In this document: piece after piece, positions 42,861 to 51,133 of the stretch | Position numbering within the stretch: the first letter of the stretch is position 1 | Layout of the letters: every line of letters starts with the position of its first letter | Origin: Desulfurispira natronophila | Lineage (GTDB): Bacteria > Chrysiogenota > Chrysiogenetes > Chrysiogenales > Chrysiogenaceae | Assembly: GCF_014203025.1 (NCBI RefSeq) | Contig: NZ_JACHID010000002.1 | Location: 62,001-126,000, forward strand | DNA length: 64,000 nucleotides | Reading direction: 5' to 3' | Program-made: the position numbers and the translations under genes | Notes under the pieces: model-generated | Database searches by the model: none | Told to the model about the DNA's origin: nothing | What the model saw: the letters and a program-made list of their open reading frames with translations, nothing else

Positions 42861-44065
42861 ACCCCGATGGTATCTACCTGCTGCTCTTTTTTGTGGCCGG
42901 AGCTTTGGCTGTTCCCAGCGTAAGTCGTCGGCTGGGTTTACCCAATGCGGTGGGCGAAATTATTTTTGGTGTTATTCTTGGTTATATGTTTTCAGTGCAC
43001 CTGGTACTGAATACCGAAGTAGTGTCATTTCTGGCGACGTTTGGCTTTATCGTTCTTATGTACATGGCTGGTCTGGAAATAGACCTTGAAGATCTCAAGA
43101 CCATGCCACGCCGGGAAATTATCGTCATCCACAGTTATTTTGTGGCTCTGGTGGGAGTGGCAGTGGTTGTTACCTGGCTGCTGAATCAACCACCATTTTT
43201 TATTCTCCTCTACTGCACCATGGCCATTGGCTTGCTTTACCCCGTGCTCCGAGAGATGAATCTGCTGCAGCGGGATCTAGGAAAAAACTTGCTGATTATT
43301 GCCAGTATGGGCGAGATTTACGTTCTTCTGGCTTTGACTTTTTTCGTTATCCAGTACGATTACGGTATTACTGCAGAAGCTCTTTTACGTATCAGCTATG
43401 TTCTTTTCTTTTCTTTTGCTGCCTATCTTTTTCTGCGACTGTTACAACTTTTACTGTGGTGGTATCCGTCATTGGCCTCCCTCTTTTTGCATACGGGAAA
43501 CCTTAATGAATCGGGTGTCCGGAGCAATTTTGTCATCATGCTTGCTTTTGTCAGCCTGGCCATATTGCTTGGGATTGAGCCTATTGTAGGAGCCTTTATT
43601 GGGGGAATTCTTTTCTCGGCAGTTTTTAAGGAAAAGGAGAGTATTCGGGGAAGCTTCTCAGTGCTTGGCAACGGTTTTCTTATTCCCATATTCTTTATCT
43701 ACGTAGGTTACCAGTTTGACCTGGGCTTGCTGCTCCATCCAGAATTTGTCATCAACGCCCTGGTCTTTTCACTGGCATTTTTACTTATTCGATTAGTGGC
43801 GGTGTTTCCATTTGCCTTTTCCCGGCGTAGCTGGCGCGAGGTGCTCATGGTGCCAGTGGCCACCGCTTACCCCCTGACCTTGCTGGTGGCTTTTGGCCAG
43901 GTGGGACTTTCCCTGAATATCATTGACGAGCGCACTGCCTCATCGGTAGTGCTGGCAGCCATGATTTGTGCTCTCGTCTATCCCTCTATCATGCGATTTA
44001 TGAGTCAACGTCTGGTGGTCTCTGAAGCTCGCAATGGAAATGATAGTGTCAGTCGGGAGCGGTAG
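42857..44065 (+). CDS. Cation:proton antiporter (CPA2/Kef-like membrane domain)
   Basis: 402 residues with about 12 hydrophobic helices. AVGEIIFGVILGY, LMYMAGLEIDLEDL and GAFIGGILFSAVFKEKES are CPA2 signature regions. The fifth-helix site that is usually Asp-Asp or Gln-Asp reads ASMGEIYV, so ion specificity cannot be inferred. GTG 42857 overlaps the regulator stop (GTGA). The membrane part and the RCK gate, often one protein, are split here. It may expel Na+ or K+, in line with a saline lifestyle. Confidence 0.88.
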   Translation: MNPDGIYLLLFFVAGALAVPSVSRRLGLPNAVGEIIFGVILGYMFSVHLVLNTEVVSFLATFGFIVLMYMAGLEIDLEDLKTMPRREIIVIHSYFVALVGVAVVVTWLLNQPPFFILLYCTMAIGLLYPVLREMNLLQRDLGKNLLIIASMGEIYVLLALTFFVIQYDYGITAEALLRISYVLFFSFAAYLFLRLLQLLLWWYPSLASLFLHTGNLNESGVRSNFVIMLAFVSLAILLGIEPIVGAFIGGILFSAVFKEKESIRGSFSVLGNGFLIPIFFIYVGYQFDLGLLLHPEFVINALVFSLAFLLIRLVAVFPFAFSRRSWREVLMVPVATAYPLTLLVAFGQVGLSLNIIDERTASSVVLAAMICALVYPSIMRFMSQRLVVSEARNGNDSVSRER

Positions 44066-44162
44066 CACTGGCTTGGTTTCCGTGATAGGATATTTTATTG
44101 GCAAAAAGTTACTTGTCAGGCGCCAATAATTTGCCAATTCAATAGTGAAAGGATCCCTTTTT

Positions 44163-44720
44163 ATGGCCCGCACAAAAAAAAATCGCAAACGTAAAGTCCC
44201 ACCCTATACCGTAATTGCCTTTATTGTAGCAGTGGTTATTGTAGCCGCTTTTCTTATCTTCTCAGACACTGGAGGCGACAAGGCAGTTCAGCAACCATCC
44301 TATCTTTCTCCAGCATTGCAAGCGAAAGATTTTGTTGATATTTACGATCGTCCTGCAGGCATACACACCAGCAAAGGCAATGTCCTGCTTATCAACTTTT
44401 GGTCCAAGGAGTGCCCCGCCTGCTTGCGTGAGCTACCCCACATTCAAAAACTCTACGAGAAGTACTACGGCGATGAGGTTGAAATTATTACCTTTAACCT
44501 TGACCGTATCTCTACCGCCCGCCTCAAGCATTTTATGGAAGAGCACGACTACCGCTTCCCTGTGGTGCATACCAGTGCCGGATATGTAGTGGAGCACGCC
44601 AACATTTCTGCCACTCCCACCACCGACGTAGTGGGTCGCGACGGTGAGGCCATTGAGCGCATTGTTGGTGCCGTGAGCTTCAAGAAGCTTGATAGACTAA
44701 TCAAGGGAGCCCTGGAGTAG
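44163..44720 (+). CDS. Membrane-anchored thioredoxin-like protein (TlpA/ResA family)
   Basis: 185 residues. A Lys/Arg-rich start and one membrane helix (about 16-33) anchor it with the catalytic domain outside the cytosol. NFWSKECPACLRELP carries Cys84-Pro-Ala-Cys87. ISATPTTDVV has the cis-Pro loop. ATG 44163 is preferred over GTG 44145, which sits at the ribosome site itself. It is followed 3 bases later by gmhA. A role in cytochrome c maturation or envelope reduction is possible. Confidence 0.87.
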   Translation: MARTKKNRKRKVPPYTVIAFIVAVVIVAAFLIFSDTGGDKAVQQPSYLSPALQAKDFVDIYDRPAGIHTSKGNVLLINFWSKECPACLRELPHIQKLYEKYYGDEVEIITFNLDRISTARLKHFMEEHDYRFPVVHTSAGYVVEHANISATPTTDVVGRDGEAIERIVGAVSFKKLDRLIKGALE

Positions 44721-44723
44721 GAC

Positions 44724-45305
44724 ATGCACAACTTAGAGCAACAGGTGCAGCAGCAGTTTGAAGAACAGATAGCCCTGGTGCGACGAGTACAAGAGATGGC
44801 GCCGGATATAACCCGCGTGGCTAAAGTGATAACCCATGCTGTGCGTCAGGGTAATAAGGTTCTCACCATGGGCAATGGTGGATCTGCCAGTGACGCTATG
44901 CACATGGCGGGAGAACTGATTGGCCGATTTATGCTGGAGCGCCCATCTTATCCGGCAATCGCACTCTGCGCCGATAATGCCGCCATGACTGCTATAGCCA
45001 ATGATTACGGCTACGAACAGGTATTTTCTCGCCAGGTGGAAGGGCTGTGTCGCGCAGGTGATATTGTTTTTGGCATCAGCACTTCCGGCAATTCTCTCAA
45101 TGTGCTTCTCGCCATGGAAGAGGCTCGCCGTCAGGGTGGCACAACTATCAGCCTAAGCGGCCGCGATGGCGGCAAACTGGCTCCTCTTACCGATTATAGT
45201 CTGGTGGTTCCCTCGCTCCAGACCCCCCGTATCCAGGAGATGCACATCACCATTATCCACATTCTGTGCCAACTGGTAGAAACAGCCCTGCAGAATAGCG
45301 ATTGA
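44724..45305 (+). CDS. gmhA: Sedoheptulose-7-phosphate isomerase
   Basis: 193-residue SIS-fold enzyme making D-glycero-D-manno-heptose 7-phosphate for the lipopolysaccharide core. MGNGGSASDAMHMAGELIGRF, NDYGYEQVFSRQ and GISTSGNSLNV are diagnostic, and RIQEMHITIIHILCQLVE closes the protein. GGAGTAGGAC precedes the ATG. The other heptose genes are not in the window. Confidence 0.94.
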   Translation: MHNLEQQVQQQFEEQIALVRRVQEMAPDITRVAKVITHAVRQGNKVLTMGNGGSASDAMHMAGELIGRFMLERPSYPAIALCADNAAMTAIANDYGYEQVFSRQVEGLCRAGDIVFGISTSGNSLNVLLAMEEARRQGGTTISLSGRDGGKLAPLTDYSLVVPSLQTPRIQEMHITIIHILCQLVETALQNSD

Positions 45306-45311
45306 GAGCCC

Positions 45312-45605
45312 ATGTTTGACCCCCTCCTTCACTCTCCCCATCGCAGTCATATCATCTCGCTGCTCAGTACCCATGGAGAGCTGAGCTTTCGCCAGTGCAA
45401 GGACCTCACCGGCATGAGCGACGGTAACCTATCCTCTCACATGCGGCACCTGTCTGTTGCGGGCTATGTCAGTCTGGAAAAGGCACAAGTTGGAGGTAGC
45501 CGTACGACCATCTTTCAGTTGACGAACCTGGGGCGAGAAGCCTTTACCACCTATCTGCGACAGTTGAAAACCTTTGTCAAGCAGCACCGTAAGCTTCTTC
45601 GTTAG
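45312..45605 (+). CDS. Small winged-helix transcriptional regulator
   Basis: 97 residues, one winged helix of the HTH_34/MarR-like type: LSFRQCKDLTGMSDGNLSSHMRHL is the helix-turn-helix and GSRTTIFQLTNLGREAF the wing. It starts 6 bases after gmhA and could control that group or be read with it. No effector domain is present. Confidence 0.85.
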   Translation: MFDPLLHSPHRSHIISLLSTHGELSFRQCKDLTGMSDGNLSSHMRHLSVAGYVSLEKAQVGGSRTTIFQLTNLGREAFTTYLRQLKTFVKQHRKLLR

Positions 45606-45711
45606 TGTGGGGTGGTTGTGAGTGAAGTAGCGGGTTAAACAGGAGGATGTGCCAATGAGATATTTTCACCGTGAGGGAGCGCTGATGGCAACAATAGCTA
45701 TAAGTACGCTC

Positions 45712-46587
45712 CTAAAAGTAGTAGTGGAGGAGTAATCCCAGCTGATCTTGATCGCTCTGAGGTTGTCTATATGCAAGCTGCTCATCACCTACCTGCATAT
45801 AGACAGGTGCAGATGTTTCAAATCGATAAGTATCATAATATAAGCTCAGGCCCCAGCCAGCCTCGCCCTGGACGACAGCTAAAGGTGTAACTTCCCACCG
45901 GGCAAATGGGCTCGCTTTCTTGCCTGGCGAGAGTTGTGCTCCCAGGGCATCTACGTACTCATCGATATATATTGGATACTTTATTCCTGCCTGTAAGCGA
46001 TGCTGAAAGTTTCCCATTTGCCATCCCAGTCCAGCTCCGGCGCGGGTGTAGAGTACCAGGAACTGCTCCTTAGGGGCACTGGCTTTTGCTGTGTCACCAT
46101 CATTTGCTGTAACCGTAGCGGTCTTGATATCTCTCGTCCACATATCCAGCCCCAGACCTCCCAAGACATCAATGTGAATGTTTTCAGCGGGACGGCGGTA
46201 GCCAAGTTGAGCTTCATAACGATTTCCAAAGTAGCTGGTGGTAGATGAAGCCTCCAGGTCATCAAATTTGATAAGCTCGGGATCCTGCACTTGGGTCAAA
46301 CCAGAGTAGTCAGGACTGCCAAAGTAAAACTCACCATCTAGGCTCAGAAGCCACCCTTCTTTGGCCGTATTCAGGTTGTCCCAACTCAGACCTGCTACCC
46401 AGCGCACGCCGGACTCTTTCACCACACGTTGGCCTTCGTGTTGTTCTTCCCAAGTAAAGTGCTCAAAGCCGGCTTTTGCGCGCAAGCGAAGTTGACTGTC
46501 ATCCGCAGTTGCCAGGGTGGCGGTTGAGGTAAGAGCAGCGCTTAGCAAGGCCAATGTGCTTGCAAGCGACCGTTTATGTTTTCCCAT
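45712..46587 (-). CDS. Secreted, probable outer-membrane beta-barrel protein
   Basis: 291 residues. A signal peptide covers about residues 1-29 (ends STATLATA). The rest alternates strands and short loops and ends LLLHYYF, a typical outer-membrane C-terminus. I recognise no close family. The start MGKHKRSLAS has AGGATAAACTT upstream. It follows a repeat-bearing gap and is divergent from no gene. Confidence 0.72.
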   Translation of the reverse strand: MGKHKRSLASTLALLSAALTSTATLATADDSQLRLRAKAGFEHFTWEEQHEGQRVVKESGVRWVAGLSWDNLNTAKEGWLLSLDGEFYFGSPDYSGLTQVQDPELIKFDDLEASSTTSYFGNRYEAQLGYRRPAENIHIDVLGGLGLDMWTRDIKTATVTANDGDTAKASAPKEQFLVLYTRAGAGLGWQMGNFQHRLQAGIKYPIYIDEYVDALGAQLSPGKKASPFARWEVTPLAVVQGEAGWGLSLYYDTYRFETSAPVYMQVGDEQLAYRQPQSDQDQLGLLLHYYF

Positions 46588-46726
46588 AAGTTTATCCTGT
46601 TTTTAAGGGTTTCGGTGTGTCGAGTCAGCTGGATGGCGGATGTGCTGCGCTTGCGCTTACCCACCCTATATTGGCACTGAGGTTTATATATACCCGTGAT
46701 TGCCTCTATTGCTGTTTTGAAACCAT

Positions 46727-46757
46727 AAAAGGGAGCAGGTATATTTCTCCTGCTCCC
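46727..46757 (-). terminator. Rho-independent terminator on the minus strand
   Basis: Reading the minus strand, GGGAGCAGG, a 9-base loop, CCTGCTCCC, then TTTTATGG: a perfect 9-base stem with T-run. It follows the Ala/Glu-rich frame by about 20 bases and fits a real upstream gene. Confidence 0.8.
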
Positions 46758-46779
46758 CCATGTATCGGTACATTGATGC

Positions 46780-46935
46780 CTATTCTGTAGCTTCATCCGC
46801 TTCAGCTTCTTCATCTTTCGCCTCTTCCGCCGCGGTAGCTTCTGCTGCTGCAGCTTCTTCGGCGGCCCGTGCCTCTGCTTCAGCTGTATCACCAGAGTAG
46901 ATGCTTTTATAGTGACAATCGATAAAGGTAGCTTT
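46780..46935 (-). pseudogene. Ala/Glu-rich C-terminal frame, possibly a remnant gene
   Basis: About 50 residues read TKATFIDCHYKSIYSGD, then alternating Ala and Glu until a TAG at 46780-46782. There is no ATG, GTG or TTG in frame after the upstream TGA, so either the 5' part is lost, a frameshift (the ATG at about 46944 reads a neighbouring frame) separates it, or it is a chance frame. A terminator just downstream argues that it was once the end of a gene. Confidence 0.4.
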
Positions 46936-47004
46936 TGTTGAGCATCAAAATGAACCTGCTAATACAGCTCCTCACCTTTTTGCTCAAGCTATGTCTTTAT
47001 CGCT

Positions 47005-48375
47005 TTAAAACGTAATTTCCAGGCCAAGGTTTACTATGGCACTGCGAGGGATATCTTCGCCCGATACACTGTCTGTACTATATGCCACATCGAGGTTAGC
47101 TACCCGGAATAGAGTTATCCCCCCGGAGATGTAGCTAAGTTTTGTTCCTGTAAGGTTTTCCCGGTATCCGAGGCGAACACCAGGAATCCACCAACTTTGG
47201 GTGGCATAGCCTGCACTCAGTGTCATCCACTGGTACTCGTCGCCAATCAGGTTATTTGCTGAGTCCACATCATAAGCAAAACCAAAAACCCAGTTGCGGT
47301 TGGCGGTGAAAACAGCACCCTCCAGACGGAGCTGCTGATCAAGGCTTCTGCGATCACCATCTATATGGCGAAAGCTTGGTTCATTAACATTTACCAGGGT
47401 GCCACCTACACGGTAGTTGGGGGCAGTCCATAATAAACCAAGGTCAACACCAAAATCAGTGCTGTTATGGGTGTTCTCACCAATTTCGTCAGACAGGGTG
47501 TCAAAGGCACCATCCCCATCTTCATCAGCAATGTTTTTGTCAATTTTGGTGAGATCAGCAGAATAGTGCTTGAGTTTGCCGCCCAGGTAAAGGGAGCCGT
47601 CCTGATGGTGCCAGGCAGCGCCGCTGTAAGAAAGGGCAACTTCACGCAGCTGGGCGGCTTCGCCAACTATACGAGCGTCAGTAGTAATGGTAGTGTCTCG
47701 TTCGTCTAGAAAGTCTTGCGCTTCAACTGGACTACTGATTTCTGAAAATTGATCTTGGATTTCAGCAAGAAGATCAGCCTCGCTTGTGATGTTGCTGTCG
47801 CCGAGAATGCTCCACAGTGTCGGATCTATGCCATGAGATATAACTGGAGCGCTGCCATCTTGTTCGCCCTGAATAGTAATTCTCCCTTGTCCTGAAAAAT
47901 TGGCATCCAAAGCGAGGGTGCCACCAAGAAAGTCATATGTGGCAACAACGGGGGTCAGGGGAACATGGGCTGAGTAGCCAAGTTTGATGTAGCCGTCTTC
48001 GCTTACCGTTTCAAGGAAGTTATTGAAGCGGCTCTCAAGGCGATCATATTCGCGCACCATAGACTGCAGGCCTTGCAAGTCACTCGTGAACTCAAGCTCG
48101 CCAAAATCCTCTTCCAGGAAGTCGTCCATATCGTCGATAATATTGTCCATGTCCCCGATTTCGTAACTAAAGCCTATGGAGCTGAGCAATCCAAAGCGTA
48201 TACCACGTTGTTCGGCAGCTGCACCCGATGCCGGGTTTCCGGTTACTGAAAGTACGGTTTGGGGATTACTGATGTCGCCAAAGGTGAGATTGGGCCCTGA
48301 TGGATGGGAGTGGGGAGCGGCGTAAGCTGCGACTGGAACCAGAGCTAGCAGCAGAGCACTACATAAGCGTTTCAT
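47005..48375 (-). CDS. TraF-like outer-membrane protein (TraF_2/FadL-like)
   Basis: 456 residues. Signal peptide MKRLCSALLLALVPVAAYA is followed by an NPASGAA-containing start seen in FadL-like and TraF_2 (PF13729) proteins. The C-terminal half is strand-rich and ends GLEITF. An acidic helical segment (about 73-110) lies between. AGGAGG precedes the ATG. It is annotated as conjugal TraF in many genomes but no conjugation genes occur here, so a porin or lipid-transport role is more likely. Confidence 0.75.
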   Translation of the reverse strand: MKRLCSALLLALVPVAAYAAPHSHPSGPNLTFGDISNPQTVLSVTGNPASGAAAEQRGIRFGLLSSIGFSYEIGDMDNIIDDMDDFLEEDFGELEFTSDLQGLQSMVREYDRLESRFNNFLETVSEDGYIKLGYSAHVPLTPVVATYDFLGGTLALDANFSGQGRITIQGEQDGSAPVISHGIDPTLWSILGDSNITSEADLLAEIQDQFSEISSPVEAQDFLDERDTTITTDARIVGEAAQLREVALSYSGAAWHHQDGSLYLGGKLKHYSADLTKIDKNIADEDGDGAFDTLSDEIGENTHNSTDFGVDLGLLWTAPNYRVGGTLVNVNEPSFRHIDGDRRSLDQQLRLEGAVFTANRNWVFGFAYDVDSANNLIGDEYQWMTLSAGYATQSWWIPGVRLGYRENLTGTKLSYISGGITLFRVANLDVAYSTDSVSGEDIPRSAIVNLGLEITF

Positions 48376-48582
48376 GTTGGCACTTCCTCCTGGGTTTTGA
48401 TGATGGTTAGAAAACTGTAATTATTATTAGGTGTATGATTGAAACAAAGTAGCGGCAATTGCTGTAAAATTGGTTGATGAACCCAGTTTTCTTTCGAAAC
48501 CACGAGTGCAAATGTGACTACACATATTATTATAAGGTCTTTTTGGTGACTGTCAATGAATAAAAATTACTGGCAATCTCAC

Positions 48583-49017
48583 TCACATCCCGTACAAATC
48601 CTGGCTCTTGACGATGTGCACCCCATGTTCGGTGAGGCACTGGATGGCTTTATCGAGATTTTCAAAGCGGAAGATGATTACGGCGTTGTCATCGAAGCCG
48701 TGGTCTACGTAAGCGTACATGTATTCCACGTTGATGCCGCACTCGTCCAGTATAACCAGGATTTCCGCCATACCGCCTGGGCGGTCAGGGACTTTGACGG
48801 CAATGACTTCGGTCAGGCCGACGGTAAAGTTATTCTCCTCCAGGGTCACCCGCGCTTTGTGCACATCGTTGACGATAAGGCGCAGGATGCCAAAGTCCTG
48901 GGTGTCAGCCAGGCTCAGGGCGCGGATGTTGACGTCTTTCTCTGTGAGGCAGCGGGCCACGTCGGCCAGTCTGCCCGCCTGGTTTTCGATGAAAATGGAT
49001 ATCTGCTGTACTTTCAT
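48583..49017 (-). CDS. Tandem ACT-domain protein
   Basis: 144 residues with two ACT domains: [21 protein letters not shown] and [21 protein letters not shown]. These bind amino acids and are often encoded next to phenylacetate-CoA ligase in anaerobes, as here, where it overlaps the ligase stop by 4 bases. It is likely a regulator sensing an aromatic amino acid. That is inference. Confidence 0.9.
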   Translation of the reverse strand: MKVQQISIFIENQAGRLADVARCLTEKDVNIRALSLADTQDFGILRLIVNDVHKARVTLEENNFTVGLTEVIAVKVPDRPGGMAEILVILDECGINVEYMYAYVDHGFDDNAVIIFRFENLDKAIQCLTEHGVHIVKSQDLYGM

Positions 49018-50321
49018 GCTCGGTCCTTTCTGCGGTCGATAACGCGCACAGCCTTGCCCTGGGAGCGGGCTATGGTTTTGGGTTCCACCAGGCTCACCTT
49101 GCAGGAGATGCCGTAGAGGTCCTTGATGTCTTTCTGGATGGAGGCGCTGAGGTTCTGCAGGTGGCGAATTTCATCGCTGAAGAGGTGATGGTTCACTTCA
49201 ACCTGCACTTCCAGGGTGTCCATATGGTCCTTGCTGTCGACGATAATCTGGTAGTGGGGCTCAATGGCCTTGACATTCATCAGCAGGGCCTCGATCTGGG
49301 ATGGGAAAACGTTGACGCCGCGGATGATGAGCATGTCGTCGGAGCGGCCGGAGACTTTTTCCATGCGATGGAAAGTGCGTCCGCAGCGGCAGGGCTCGCT
49401 GATAAGGCGGGTGATGTCACGGGTGCGGTAGCGGATCAGGGGGAAGGCTTCCTTGGTGACGGTGGTGAATACCAGCTCGCCTTTTTCACCGGGGGGCAGG
49501 GGTTCGCCGCTTTCGGGGTCGATGATTTCGGCAATGAAGTGGTCTTCCATGATGTGCATACCGTGCTTGGCCTCGATGCATTCAATGGAGACGCCGGGGC
49601 CAATGATTTCGCTGAGGCCGTAGATGTCGATAGCATCCAGGTCAAGCTTGGCCTCCAGTTCCTGGCGCATGGCGTTGCTCCAGGGTTCAGCGCCGAAAAT
49701 GCCGACTTTGAGGTTGAGACTCTCCATGGGGATCCCTTCCTCTTCGGCCACTTCTGCCAGGTGCAGGGCGTATGAGGGAGTGGCAGTGAGGACGGTGGAG
49801 CCGAAATCCTTCATGATCATGATTTGTTTTTTGCTGTTGCCGCCGGACATGGGAATGACGGAGGCGCCAACTTTTTCGGCTCCGTAGTGGGCTCCAAGAC
49901 CACCGGTGAAAAGTCCGTAGCCGTAGGCGTTGTGGACAATATCGCCCCGACTGGCCCCAGCAGCGCTGAAGCAGCGGGCCATGAGCTCGGACCAGATTTC
50001 AATATCCCGACGGGTATAGCCGACGACAGTGGGTTTGCCGGTGGTGCCGCTGGAGGCGTGGATGCGTACGACTTGTTCCATGGGGGTGCAGAAGAGGCCG
50101 TAGGGGTAGCTGTCCCGCAAGTCCTGCTTGGTAGTGAAGGGCAGGCGGGAAAGATCGGCCAGGCTGCGAATATCTGAAGGCTTGATTCCGGCGGCGTCAA
50201 AAGCCTGACGGTAAAACGGGACATTAGCGTAGACTCTCTCGCAGGTGGTGCGCAGGCGCTTAAGCTGAAGAGCCTCCAACGCTTCCCGTGGCAAGGTTTC
50301 AAATTCTTCGTTCCAGAGCAT
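49014..50321 (-). CDS. paaK: Phenylacetate-CoA ligase
   Basis: 435-residue AMP-forming ligase. The P-loop is [16 protein letters not shown]; then [26 protein letters not shown] and [10 protein letters not shown], with the C-terminal [19 protein letters not shown] lid. It makes phenylacetyl-CoA from phenylacetate, ATP and CoA. In anaerobes it often pairs with indolepyruvate ferredoxin oxidoreductase, which is not in the window. GAGG stands 10 bases before the ATG. Confidence 0.93.
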   Translation of the reverse strand: MLWNEEFETLPREALEALQLKRLRTTCERVYANVPFYRQAFDAAGIKPSDIRSLADLSRLPFTTKQDLRDSYPYGLFCTPMEQVVRIHASSGTTGKPTVVGYTRRDIEIWSELMARCFSAAGASRGDIVHNAYGYGLFTGGLGAHYGAEKVGASVIPMSGGNSKKQIMIMKDFGSTVLTATPSYALHLAEVAEEEGIPMESLNLKVGIFGAEPWSNAMRQELEAKLDLDAIDIYGLSEIIGPGVSIECIEAKHGMHIMEDHFIAEIIDPESGEPLPPGEKGELVFTTVTKEAFPLIRYRTRDITRLISEPCRCGRTFHRMEKVSGRSDDMLIIRGVNVFPSQIEALLMNVKAIEPHYQIIVDSKDHMDTLEVQVEVNHHLFSDEIRHLQNLSASIQKDIKDLYGISCKVSLVEPKTIARSQGKAVRVIDRRKDRA

Positions 50322-50465
50322 GGGTGGAATACCTCTATTTTGAAATTTGTATTATTGGCTCATCAAAAAGGTGTCATCTCGGCAAAAGCAGGCTAAGGAC
50401 AAGATCTAACAGGGATAAACAAAATGCAAAGGATAGGAGAAAAGAGATCTTGCACAAGGCTATTG

Positions 50466-50499
50466 TTTGCCTTTATCTTTTTCATCCCCTCCATCCTGG
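50466..50499 (-). repeat. AGGGATGAA-type repeat
   Basis: The reverse complement is nearly identical to 31310-31346. A related opposite-strand stretch (CAGGGATAAAC...) lies at 50409-50440, so the two could fold into a long stem. Confidence 0.7.
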
Positions 50500-50564
50500 C
50501 TAATATTATTTTTCCATCTCTCTATTGTATCGGTCATTGTCTAACGATGCATGCGACTCAGATT

Positions 50565-50660
50565 TTCACCTACGCCTCATTCTTTGCTTTGCGAGCGCCT
50601 TGTACCTGGAGGTTTTTTCATTGTCTGTTTGATATAAAGCATTTCAGCAAACTGCTAAAT
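50565..50660 (-). repeat. Dispersed repeat element, copy 3
   Basis: On the minus strand it reads AGCAGTTTGCTGAAATGC, then AAAACCTCCAGGTACAAGGCGCTCGC and GAATGAGGCGTA, closely following copy 1 at 24.5 kb. The right half is degenerate. Confidence 0.72.
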
Positions 50661-50714
50661 TTTTTATGGTAATTCCCGCAGCAACATTGGCGAGGGAAAT
50701 GCCTTTCACAGAAA

Positions 50715-50746
50715 CAAAAAAAGGCAGACATCCGCACATGCCTGCC
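50715..50746 (-). terminator. Rho-independent terminator after the HU gene
   Basis: On the minus strand GGCAGGCAT, loop, ATGTCTGCC, then seven T: it ends about 20 bases after the HU stop. Confidence 0.85.
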
Positions 50747-50766
50747 CTAAGTAAACCAATTCGGGA

Positions 50767-51051
50767 TTACTTTTTCTTTTTGTCCACCATCTCTTTAAGA
50801 GCTTTGCCGGGAACAAACTTGGGTGATTTGCGGGCAGGGATGCTGATTTTTTCTTTGGTGCGAGGATTGATACCCTGGCGGCCAGCTCGCTCAGTAACCT
50901 GAAATGTGCCGAAACCAACGAGGGTAACCTTGTCGCCAGACTTCAGCGTAGTGCTTACCGAGTCAATAAAAGTGTTCAGAGCTTTTTCAGCCTGTACCTT
51001 TGTGATACCGGATGCTTCTGCCATTTTGCCGATAAGTTCTTTCTTGGTCAT
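50767..51051 (-). CDS. hup: HU-type nucleoid DNA-binding protein
   Basis: 94-residue dimeric histone-like protein that bends DNA. It shows MTKKELIGKMAEASG, VGFGTFQVTERAGRQGINPRT (the DNA-binding arm) and an unusual long Lys tail (VDKKKK). GGAGGGGG precedes the ATG. It has its own promoter and terminator. Confidence 0.95.
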   Translation of the reverse strand: MTKKELIGKMAEASGITKVQAEKALNTFIDSVSTTLKSGDKVTLVGFGTFQVTERAGRQGINPRTKEKISIPARKSPKFVPGKALKEMVDKKKK

Positions 51052-51099
51052 GCCCCCTCCTTATAACGGGTCATTGTGAAGTGTTGGATGTTCTAAAAA

Positions 51100-51129
51100 A
51101 TATTACCCCTTGGTAAATGCCTTTGTCAA
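51100..51129 (-). promoter_or_regulatory. Promoter of the HU gene
   Basis: On the minus strand TTGACA (51129-51124), an 18-base spacer and TAATAT (51105-51100), 49 bases before the ATG. It overlaps the gap right after pgi. Confidence 0.7.
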
Positions 51130-51133
51130 CGAA

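Larger units (their letters stand above)
46588..47004 (-). other. 417-base gap with a decayed or partial gene end
   Basis: It contains a GGTGGAT-like repeat near 46640, a strong terminator (46727-46757) and an intact Ala/Glu-rich frame ending at 46780. Nothing else coding is evident. Confidence 0.6.
50322..50766. other. 445-base gap carrying two repeat families
   Basis: It holds paired AGGGATAAA-type repeats (50408-50440 and 50466-50499), dispersed repeat copy 3 (50565-50660) and the HU terminator. No gene is evident. Confidence 0.6.

Noticed and set aside
47005-48375. Conjugation gene TraF
   Set aside because: The family name TraF_2 suggests conjugation, but no tra, mob or type IV genes occur nearby, so a porin-like outer-membrane protein is the better reading.
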